Assembly (NCBI GenBank): GCA_030917445.1
Contig: JAUPUR010000016.1
Span: forward strand, 1 to 47,411
DNA: 47,411 bases
DNA from: Patescibacteria group bacterium
GTDB taxonomy: Bacteria; Patescibacteriota; Microgenomatia; Levybacterales; UBA12049
Direction of reading: 5' to 3'
Part shown: positions 41,526 through 47,411 of the stretch, in pieces
How positions within the stretch are numbered: position 1 is the first letter of the stretch
Layout of the letters: each line of letters starts with the position of its first letter
Position numbers and translations under genes: made by a program
The notes under the pieces: generated by a model
Told to the model about the DNA's origin: nothing
Seen by the model: the letters and a program-made list of their open reading frames with translations, nothing else
Database searches by the model: none

Positions 41526-41553
41526 ATTATAGTCGAGAAATATTTTTTGTCAA
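41526..41553 (-). promoter_or_regulatory. perfect-hexamer promoter of the leader peptide-GNAT-deacetylase unit
   Basis: TTGACA (41553-41548), 16-base spacer, TATAAT (41531-41526): both boxes match the consensus exactly, unique in this window. The -35 overlaps the TGA stop of murB. Both hairpins lie downstream of the predicted start. Confidence 0.8.
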
Positions 41554-42518
41554 GTTGTCTCTTGAATCATTACTTCAGGAGTAGGATAAAACCCAAATGT
41601 TTGATGAAATGTATCTTTAATATCATTGATAATCTCTATGATATCTTCTGACCTTGCCTGACCTACATTCACGATATAATTTGAATGTTTTGGAGACACT
41701 TGTGCACCTCCGACCTTTTTCCCTGTGAAACCAAGTCTGTGGATAATATATCCCATGGAGATCTTTCCATGCCATTTTTCATCACTTATCTTCTTAACAT
41801 CCGGCCAAATACCTAGTATCGTGTCCACCTCATCCTTTTTAACAATATTCATATATACTGAACCGCAAGATGGATATTCCATTGGATGGTTTTTTTCACG
41901 ATATGCAATATTTTCATGATATGTCTGCCATGCTTTTTCTACTTCTTCTTTTGTTCCAGCTCGTAACTGAAAAGTAACTGATGTTATAAGAAATGAAGGA
42001 TTATCTTTAAAGATACTGTGTCTATAGGAAAAGCTGCACTCCTCATTCTTAAAGGTATATAGACGTTTATCATCTGATACATAATCAATTGATGATACTT
42101 CTAAAACAGTATTTCTTATCTCTGAACCAAATGCCCCAGCATTCCCCCTCACTGCACCTCCTACCGTACTTGGAAGGCCACCAGCCCACTCAAGGCCAAC
42201 CAAACCTTTTCTAAGTGCATACTGTAGAAGAGTGTCCATACTTTCACCTGCAAAAACTTTTATAACATCTTTACCAACAAGTTCACATCCAGAACCATCC
42301 CCATGTAACCATAAAACTAATCCATCAAACTGCTTATCGGAAAGAAGAAGATTTGCTCCCATTCCGAGGACAAGAAGATTCTCTATTTTATTGTCTTTTC
42401 TATACTCAAGTGCATTTCTTATATCTTGTTCAGACGTCACTTCAATAACAGTTTGTGCTTTACCACCAATACGATAATAAGAAAGAGAAGAAAGAGGAAT
42501 GTTATAATGCAGTTTCAT
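41550..42518 (-). CDS. murB: UDP-N-acetylenolpyruvoylglucosamine reductase
   Basis: A 322-residue MurB, the FAD/NADPH enzyme that makes UDP-MurNAc for peptidoglycan. The FAD-binding region shows LLVLGMGANLLLSD and LEWAGGLPSTVGGAVRGNAG. The catalytic serine loop reads SCGSVYMNI, and the final glutamate is in FYPTPEVMIQE. The ATG is 18 bases after the greA stop without a clear ribosome site; TACAAT 12 bases before the ATG might be a -10, but no -35 fits, so co-transcription with greA is more likely. Confidence 0.95.
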   Translation of the reverse strand: MKLHYNIPLSSLSYYRIGGKAQTVIEVTSEQDIRNALEYRKDNKIENLLVLGMGANLLLSDKQFDGLVLWLHGDGSGCELVGKDVIKVFAGESMDTLLQYALRKGLVGLEWAGGLPSTVGGAVRGNAGAFGSEIRNTVLEVSSIDYVSDDKRLYTFKNEECSFSYRHSIFKDNPSFLITSVTFQLRAGTKEEVEKAWQTYHENIAYREKNHPMEYPSCGSVYMNIVKKDEVDTILGIWPDVKKISDEKWHGKISMGYIIHRLGFTGKKVGGAQVSPKHSNYIVNVGQARSEDIIEIINDIKDTFHQTFGFYPTPEVMIQETT

Positions 42519-42536
42519 GTAATGAACTGTATTGTA

Positions 42537-43004
42537 CTACTTTACGGAGACGACTGTGTAGAGTACTTTTCCTGCAGGAGCTTCAACTTCAACTTGTTCA
42601 CCAATTTTTTTACCCATTAAAGCTTTGCCGAGAGGAGACTCATGTGAAATCTTTTTTTCTGCAGGATCTGCTTCCCACTCTCCAACAAGTCTATAAACTT
42701 CTTCTTTGCCATTAATATGAATTGTTACTTCAGATCCAAGCACAACACTAGCGTGTTCCCCATTGTTTTCTTCAATAATCTGTACTTGCTTGAGCATTTC
42801 TTCAAGTTCGTCAATTCTACCATCAATAAATGCAAGTTCTTCTCTTGCTGCTGAGTACTCAGCGTTTTCAGAAAGATCTCCTTGATTTCGCGCATCAGAG
42901 ACTCTTACTACCACTTCCGGGCGTTTTATTTTAGCAAGTTCTTCATGCTCTTTTTTTAACTCTTCAAGTCCATCTTTTGTGAGGTATATTTTTTTAGAAT
43001 CCAT
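42537..43004 (-). CDS. greA: transcription elongation factor GreA
   Basis: A 155-residue GreA of normal length that helps RNA polymerase cleave back-tracked RNA. The N-terminal coiled coil carries the tip acidic residues (NQGDLSENAEYSAAREE), and the C-terminal FKBP-like domain ends with SPLGKALMGKKIGEQVEVEAP. The ATG at 43004 has no Shine-Dalgarno. Upstream is a ~57-base leader with a stable hairpin. Confidence 0.97.
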   Translation of the reverse strand: MDSKKIYLTKDGLEELKKEHEELAKIKRPEVVVRVSDARNQGDLSENAEYSAAREELAFIDGRIDELEEMLKQVQIIEENNGEHASVVLGSEVTIHINGKEEVYRLVGEWEADPAEKKISHESPLGKALMGKKIGEQVEVEAPAGKVLYTVVSVK

Positions 43005-43018
43005 AACTTAAATAAAGA

Positions 43019-43046
43019 AAATCTCTCTTTTTTTGCAGAGAGATTT
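43019..43046 (-). promoter_or_regulatory. hairpin in the greA leader, terminator-like
   Basis: A perfect ten-pair stem (minus strand AATCTCTCT ... AGAGAGATT, loop GCAAAAAA) is followed by TTCTTTATTT. It sits between the greA promoter and its ATG. It could stop part of the transcripts or protect the mRNA end; the T-run is interrupted, so strength is uncertain. Confidence 0.55.
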
Positions 43047-43067
43047 GTTATCCTTAATTCAAAAACG

Positions 43068-43096
43068 AGTATAAAGAAATAAAAAATGTTTGTCAA
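43068..43096 (-). promoter_or_regulatory. promoter of greA (leadered)
   Basis: Consensus TTGACA (43096-43091), 17-base spacer, TATACT (43073-43068). Predicted start is near 43061, giving a leader of about 57 bases, unlike most units here. The remaining gap to 43155 holds a weak hairpin (43111-43127) and nothing else I can name. Confidence 0.7.
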
Positions 43097-43155
43097 TACA
43101 AGGCTAAACGACCTATAAAAAATAGGTTAACCTCATAAAAGCAGTATTGATTTAG

Positions 43156-44019
43156 TTATAATAAATTTGCTTTTTTTATTCTTCGATAATATTCAGATAA
43201 AACAATCATTTTCTTATCATTTGGATGAAAAAATAGTGCATTGTTAGTCACATTTTCAGTTGTTTGATGTCTTTTAATGAAGCTAAGTTGAACTATCCTT
43301 AAGAGATATTCAAACCACTGAAGATATTTCATAGTACTCATATTTTTACGAATAAATTTGCGACTTTTCCCAGTAAGACTATTTGCAAGAAAGTCACCAA
43401 CCCATATATTTTGACGGAGAAATCGCTTGTAAGTACCACCTCTTTCAAATAGTGGTTCAATTTGAGCTATCTCACGAGCAGTATAGATATTTCTTGTCTT
43501 TCTAGAAAACATTAATTCTTCTTCAGAAAGGAACATATTGAGACAGATTTTATCAGGAGCATATTTTTGATTTCTCCTCCTGAGATTTCCTGTTAGACGT
43601 AAAAATAAAATACAAAAAAAACGAGTAAAGTAGATATATTTTTTTTGAGTAATAATAAAGAAATCGATATCACTTTCTCCTGAAGCTGCACCTGCCCCAA
43701 GACTTCCACTCAAACCAATAAAATAGATTGTCGGTATCCATGAAAGATTTTCAGCTATTTTTTGTGCTTTTTCTAGCTTGGCAGCAAAAATATCTTCATT
43801 TTTTTGTCGAAAAATAGCAGTATTCTTCCTTCCTTTCAGAAAAAAATAATCACCATTTCTGTCTATCTCATTGGCAATACTCAAGTATTTTTCAATTGTT
43901 TTTTTAGATGTTTTTTTTGAAGAATGAAAATAATAGTATATTTCATCTAAAGTTAACGGAAATGAGAAAATATCACTATAGTGGAGTGTTTGTAATAATT
44001 TATTTTTACCATCGCCCAT
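43156..44019 (-). CDS. nucleotidyltransferase-fold protein
   Basis: A 287-residue protein. Near residue 108 the segment IGLSGSLGAGAASGESDIDFFII matches the GS-x10-DxD signature of the DNA polymerase beta-like nucleotidyltransferase fold. The N-terminus (1-75) looks like a winged helix (FSFPLTLDEIYYYFHSS). The C-terminus is basic and helical with no HEPN-type RxxxxH pair visible. It overlaps the solute-binding protein gene (ATG at 44019 before the stop at 44006), so the two are coupled. Substrate unknown. Confidence 0.7.
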   Translation of the reverse strand: MGDGKNKLLQTLHYSDIFSFPLTLDEIYYYFHSSKKTSKKTIEKYLSIANEIDRNGDYFFLKGRKNTAIFRQKNEDIFAAKLEKAQKIAENLSWIPTIYFIGLSGSLGAGAASGESDIDFFIITQKKYIYFTRFFCILFLRLTGNLRRRNQKYAPDKICLNMFLSEEELMFSRKTRNIYTAREIAQIEPLFERGGTYKRFLRQNIWVGDFLANSLTGKSRKFIRKNMSTMKYLQWFEYLLRIVQLSFIKRHQTTENVTNNALFFHPNDKKMIVLSEYYRRIKKANLL

Positions 44020-45520
44020 ATTTTGATAGAACCTGTGACACGCCTTGGGCAAGTGTGTCTACTGCAGTTTGGATTGAAGATGCATTTTCTACAGAACGAA
44101 CAGTATTCCCTAAATAAGTATTCATCTGAGTATTGATGCCATCGTCATATGTATCACTGACAAAGTAGCTTGAAACAGCTTTTTCACCTTGGGATACAAA
44201 TGGATAAATTTGAGTATTGTTTTGGAGTGTCTGAGCGAGATCTTTTCTCGCATAAAGTTCACCAAATGCTCGTGTTTTTGCAGATTCAGTATAGAATTTT
44301 TCTGCAGTTGTTCGTTGAGCTAAATATTTCATGAATAACATTGCTTCTTTTTGATGAGGACTTTTACTTGACACACCATCTACCCAATAACTTGCAATAC
44401 TCATCTCTCTTCCCGGAAGACTTGGTACTGGGTGAACTGTATATTTTAATTCTTTATTTAATTCACTCAGAGCAAAAATATCCCATGAATACCCAAAATA
44501 CATTGCTAGATTTCCTTTTGCAAAGGCAACAAGTGATGGATCTAATGTGCCTGTCCAAACACTTCCTTCACCACTCGAAAACGCTCTATAGAATTCAATT
44601 GCTTGAGCAGCATTTGCCTTTGTCTTATCAAAATTTGAAAAGTCTGTGCCATTTTGTGCCATAAGAAGTGCAATTATGTCAGGAGCATGAGTAATATTGT
44701 CATATGTACCTAAAGCTGCACCCGCAGTTTGAATTTCACCAGCTTCATTTTTTACCGTCAATGCTTTTGAAGCCACAATGAAATCATCCCATGTTTTTGG
44801 GACGGCTGTTCCATTGCTTTCAAAAATATCCGTATTAACGAAAAGAGCCAATGTATCAAAACCTAATGGAATTCCATATATCCCTCCATTACGAATTAAA
44901 TCTCTTGAAACGACGGGAAAGTATGTTTGTTTAAAGTCTTCTGGTGAAACAACGTCTGTACTCAATGGACTAAGAAACGAACTCATCATACCAACCCAAC
45001 TATTATGAAATCTATAAATATCTGGTCCTGATCCTTCACTCAATTGAGTAGAAAGACTTTGCCTATACTGTTTTATATCTTTTCGAATATATTCAATTGT
45101 TATTGATGGGTTTTCTCTTTGAAAATCATTAATAAGTCCTTGCATAACAGACTTATCTTCCCACAGACTCCAATATGTCAAAGTAACTTTTTCGGCTTCT
45201 TTTTCGCCAAAAAACGGAACAACAAATCGAACAATGAGGAAAACAACTAAAAGAACTGCTATTAATGCACCGACGATTTTTAGAATTTTAGGAAGAATAG
45301 ATTGTGAAGGAGGCTTGGGAAGAGTGCCATCTGTTCCAGCAGGTACTCCTTGAGGAGGAATTGGTGTTACTGACGCAGGAACAACAACGGGAGGAGTAGC
45401 CGACTGAGGAATTGATGGAGATTGCGTAGGTATCTGAGTGTTCGAACTCTCACCAGCTGTATTTACAGAACCAGGAGGGTCTTGTGTTTTATTCTGATTG
45501 AAAATGACATTTTCATCCAT
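44006..45520 (-). CDS. membrane-tethered extracellular solute-binding protein (family 1)
   Basis: A 504-residue protein. Residues 1-75 are Pro/Thr/Gln-rich and would be cytoplasmic. A single transmembrane helix spans about 78-100, followed by a family 1 (sugar-type) solute-binding domain: VTLTYWSLWEDKSVMQGLINDF, TIEYIRKDIKQYRQ, then GIPLGFDTLALFVN, PKTWDDF and a C-terminal helix set. No signal peptidase II lipobox is present, so it is held by the helix, not lipid. No ABC permease or ATPase gene is adjacent, so it may act as a receptor or with a distant transporter. Confidence 0.85.
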   Translation of the reverse strand: MDENVIFNQNKTQDPPGSVNTAGESSNTQIPTQSPSIPQSATPPVVVPASVTPIPPQGVPAGTDGTLPKPPSQSILPKILKIVGALIAVLLVVFLIVRFVVPFFGEKEAEKVTLTYWSLWEDKSVMQGLINDFQRENPSITIEYIRKDIKQYRQSLSTQLSEGSGPDIYRFHNSWVGMMSSFLSPLSTDVVSPEDFKQTYFPVVSRDLIRNGGIYGIPLGFDTLALFVNTDIFESNGTAVPKTWDDFIVASKALTVKNEAGEIQTAGAALGTYDNITHAPDIIALLMAQNGTDFSNFDKTKANAAQAIEFYRAFSSGEGSVWTGTLDPSLVAFAKGNLAMYFGYSWDIFALSELNKELKYTVHPVPSLPGREMSIASYWVDGVSSKSPHQKEAMLFMKYLAQRTTAEKFYTESAKTRAFGELYARKDLAQTLQNNTQIYPFVSQGEKAVSSYFVSDTYDDGINTQMNTYLGNTVRSVENASSIQTAVDTLAQGVSQVLSKYGRW

Positions 45521-45536
45521 AGGTACCTTTAAGTAT

Positions 45537-45565
45537 AGTATAATACCTTAAGAAAGTGCTCGCAA
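45537..45565 (-). promoter_or_regulatory. promoter of the solute-binding protein gene
   Basis: TTGCGA (45565-45560), 17-base spacer, TATACT (45542-45537), then 16 bases with AAAGGT as a possible ribosome site before the ATG at 45520. The same AT-rich stretch contains TATAGT and TATAAT on the plus strand and may also serve the divergent VanW gene, but no good plus-strand -35 is found. Confidence 0.55.
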
Positions 45566-45569
45566 TTCT

Positions 45570-47006
45570 ATGAAACTACGTCTTCCCATCCCTTCACAGT
45601 TAAAAAAACACAAAAAAGTTAATACGCTGCTTTTATCATTTTTTTGGTTTTTTCTCGGTGCAGGAATTGGACTCTTCTTTTTTTCAAGTTTTGTCTATAT
45701 TTACTATAAAAACACTTATACAGATAAGGTTTATCCTGGTGTTTACGTAAACAATGTTGATTTCGGTGGTAAAACAGAGGATCAAGTTAGAACATTTTAT
45801 GATCAAAAAAACAAATCTCTTGCTTCAAAAAAAATAATATTTCGTGCTGATGATACTGTTGCCACTCGATCCGCGACTGAACTTGCACTTGGATATGACA
45901 GCAATCTTCTCTCCTCTCAAGCATACAGTATCGGTAGAAGCAATAACTTTTTCTCAGATGTGACACGAATTTTCGAATCCTATACCAAAGGAATTCATCT
46001 CAGTGAAGCATATACATACTCAGATAAAATGCTCCTTGAAACATTACAACCATTTCAACAAGCTATCGATGTCGAACCAATAAATGCAAGTTTTACATTT
46101 GAGGACGGTAAAGTTACTGAATTCACCTTTAGTAAAAATGGAAAAAAAGTTGCAGTTGATGAAATAACACATATATTAAGAGAAAAAACTATCCCAACAC
46201 TGCTTGCAAACAGCTCCTCATTTACTCTCATTCTTCCCATAAAAACATTTGAACCAGATATTACGACAGAGGAAGTCAATGATATGGGTATTAAAGAAAG
46301 AATTGGTGTTGGTTCTTCCTTCTTTACAGGATCGATTCCTAATAGAATTTATAATCTTACACTCGCATCCGAGAAAATCAATGGTGTACTTATTAAACCT
46401 GGTGAAATCTTCTCATTCAATAAAGTCATTGGAGATATTTCTACAAATACTGGTTATAAACAAGCATATGTCATTCAAAATGGACGAACCGTTCTTGGTG
46501 ACGGTGGTGGTGTATGTCAGGTCTCTACTACACTTTTTAGAGCGATCTTAAATACAGGACTACCTATTGTCGAGCGCAATCAGCATGCCTACAGAGTAAG
46601 CTATTATGAACAAGATCTTGGACCAGGAATAGATGCTGCAATTTACACTCCCACAGTTGATTTTAAATTTAAAAACGATACGGCACATCATATTCTCATT
46701 CAAACGATAGTTAATCCAGAAAATTCTAGTCTTACTTTTGAACTTTATGGAACAAGTGATGGAAGAACTGCAGAAATTAGCAAACCTGTTATTTCATCAC
46801 AAAGTCCTGCACCCGAACCGTTATATCAAGATGATCCTACGCTACCAAAAGGACAGATAAAACAGGTTGACTTTGCCGCATCTGGAGCAGTTGTCTCATT
46901 CAAACGTGCAGTTAAAAAAGATGGGAAAGTCATTATCGACGAAACCTTCACCTCTCGATATAGACCATGGCAAGCTGTCTTCCTCCGTGGCACAAAAGAA
47001 GGATGA
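45570..47006 (+). CDS. VanW-family surface protein
   Basis: A 478-residue protein. It has a basic head and a membrane anchor (about 22-46), then peptidoglycan-binding-4-like regions (about 55-245) beginning YPGVYVNNVDFGGKT. The VanW domain (about 256-395) carries INGVLIKPGEIFSFN, GGGVCQVSTTLFRAIL and RNQHAYRVSYYE. A short beta-rich end (about 430-475) resembles part of a G5 domain. VanW occurs in vancomycin-resistance clusters and in many wall-linked proteins, but its activity is not established. Divergent from the solute-binding protein gene. Confidence 0.88.
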   Translation: MKLRLPIPSQLKKHKKVNTLLLSFFWFFLGAGIGLFFFSSFVYIYYKNTYTDKVYPGVYVNNVDFGGKTEDQVRTFYDQKNKSLASKKIIFRADDTVATRSATELALGYDSNLLSSQAYSIGRSNNFFSDVTRIFESYTKGIHLSEAYTYSDKMLLETLQPFQQAIDVEPINASFTFEDGKVTEFTFSKNGKKVAVDEITHILREKTIPTLLANSSSFTLILPIKTFEPDITTEEVNDMGIKERIGVGSSFFTGSIPNRIYNLTLASEKINGVLIKPGEIFSFNKVIGDISTNTGYKQAYVIQNGRTVLGDGGGVCQVSTTLFRAILNTGLPIVERNQHAYRVSYYEQDLGPGIDAAIYTPTVDFKFKNDTAHHILIQTIVNPENSSLTFELYGTSDGRTAEISKPVISSQSPAPEPLYQDDPTLPKGQIKQVDFAASGAVVSFKRAVKKDGKVIIDETFTSRYRPWQAVFLRGTKEG

Positions 47007-47411
47007 AAACACAGATCCACATATATTCCCATCAACAAAAATCCTTAAACTCGGTTGATTTTCCATCAAAAACCGTCCTTATTGGTGGATGTTTTGATAT
47101 GTTCCATCATGGACATGAAGCTTTTATCAAAGCAGCAGCGAACACAGGGGAATTCCTTGTTTTGATTTTAGAAAGCGATAAAGATATACAAAAAAGAAAA
47201 GGCCCCACAAGGCCAGTACAAACTCAAGAATTACGAGCACAAAAAATTGCAGCACTGGGCATTGTTGATGTAGTTATCTGTCTACCTCCTTTCATGACTG
47301 ATAAAGATTATGAAAATATTGTTTCTTTGGTAAAACCTGCTATAATCGCTACTACAAAAGGTGACCCTTATAGGACATACAAAGAACTTCATGCACAAAA
47401 ATTTCATGCAG
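47003..47411 (+). CDS. cytidylyltransferase-like nucleotidyltransferase, truncated by the window end
   Basis: The ATG at 47003 overlaps the VanW stop (ATGA). The first 136 residues are seen. VLIGGCFDMFHHGHEAFIKA (about 26-45) is the N-terminal strand-loop-helix of the cytidylyl/adenylyltransferase family with the (H/T)xGH motif as HHGH, and later residues follow the Rossmann-like fold (VDVVICLPP). Members make activated sugars, lipids or cofactors such as CDP-glycerol or ADP-heptose. The C-terminal part with the ISSTxIR motif lies outside the window. Confidence 0.85.
   Translation, partial: MKTQIHIYSHQQKSLNSVDFPSKTVLIGGCFDMFHHGHEAFIKAAANTGEFLVLILESDKDIQKRKGPTRPVQTQELRAQKIAALGIVDVVICLPPFMTDKDYENIVSLVKPAIIATTKGDPYRTYKELHAQKFHA

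Noticed and set aside
43111..43127. ACCTAT-AAAAA-ATAGGT hairpin as terminator of the nucleotidyltransferase gene
   Set aside because: The stem is six mostly A/T pairs and no T-run follows on the minus strand; too weak to call.
44006..45520. Lipoprotein status of the solute-binding protein
   Set aside because: No Cys-containing lipobox follows the hydrophobic segment, and the segment is internal after a 75-residue head.
45521..45569. A defined plus-strand promoter for the VanW gene
   Set aside because: TATAGT and TATAAT are present, but no acceptable -35 box lies at 15-19 bases; left uncalled.
1..47411. CRISPR arrays, tRNA or rRNA genes, insertion sequences, prophage genes
   Set aside because: I looked for spaced direct repeats, cloverleaf or rRNA-like blocks, transposase or integrase motifs and phage genes, and saw none.
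1..47411. Alternative genetic code with TGA as glycine, known from some CPR groups
   Set aside because: TGA is used as a normal stop in several genes (murB, membrane Clp, RodZ-like, GT2, VanW), with the next gene starting right there.

Overview
The window is a 47.4 kb, AT-rich, almost gap-free bacterial segment. It uses the standard genetic code: many genes end in TGA, for example murB and the attenuated acetyltransferase promoter sits on such a stop. The gene set suggests a Candidate Phyla Radiation (Patescibacteria) genome, most likely Microgenomates: a class I lysyl-tRNA synthetase, short versions of HrcA, IF2, DnaJ and MetRS, an unlinked T4SS-like pilin plus VirB6-like protein, a membrane-anchored Clp ATPase, and many PEGA, VanW and GT-C envelope genes. 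This placement is inferred from gene content; no rRNA is present to test it. I see no tRNA, rRNA, CRISPR array, insertion sequence or prophage. No stretch over 300 bases lacks a gene; the longest gaps (about 150 bases) hold promoters and leader RNAs.

Layout. Positions 1-28129 run on the minus strand. Read in the transcription direction from 28129 down they encode: the heat-shock operon hrcA-grpE-dnaK-X-dnaJ under a CIRCE operator; a T4SS-like pilin and a 1420-residue VirB6-like repeat protein; a ClpC-type ATPase; a small membrane protein with a membrane-anchored Clp whose first ATPase domain looks dead; a von Willebrand factor A protein; nusA-infB-(degenerate DHH); rpsO-pnp; a Lon ATPase without a protease domain; RNase J; and ftsK, a RodZ-like protein, a DUF948-like protein and the start of one more gene. 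Positions 28226-36151 run on the plus strand: a membrane protein, metG-tatD, then an envelope-glycan set (processive GT2, GT39-like GT-C, small membrane protein, WecA/MraY-like and DPPR-synthase-like enzymes). Positions 36152-45520 are minus again: PEGA/SH3 protein, LysRS fused to a B3/B4 domain, a GNAT-like protein with an HDAC/acetylpolyamine-amidohydrolase-like protein, murB, greA, a nucleotidyltransferase and a membrane-tethered solute-binding protein. The last part (45570-end) is plus: a VanW protein and a truncated cytidylyltransferase-like gene.

Most notable signals. (1) First genes of transcription units repeatedly have a sigma70-type promoter whose -10 box ends only about 5-9 bases before the start codon (ftsK, rnj, lon-like, rpsO, nusA, vWA, clpC, metG, lysS and others). 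This predicts widespread leaderless mRNAs, whereas genes inside operons often carry Shine-Dalgarno sequences. (2) Upstream of the GNAT-like/deacetylase pair, a perfect-hexamer promoter drives a 15-codon leader peptide followed by two mutually exclusive terminator-type hairpins, laid out like a ribosome-mediated attenuator. The pair downstream has very strong Shine-Dalgarno sites, unlike its surroundings. This is the best candidate here for an undescribed regulated system. (3) Several core proteins carry unusual changes: LysRS-B3/B4 fusion, Lon without protease, Clp with dead D1, DHH without metal ligands, and IF2 with an altered G4 motif.
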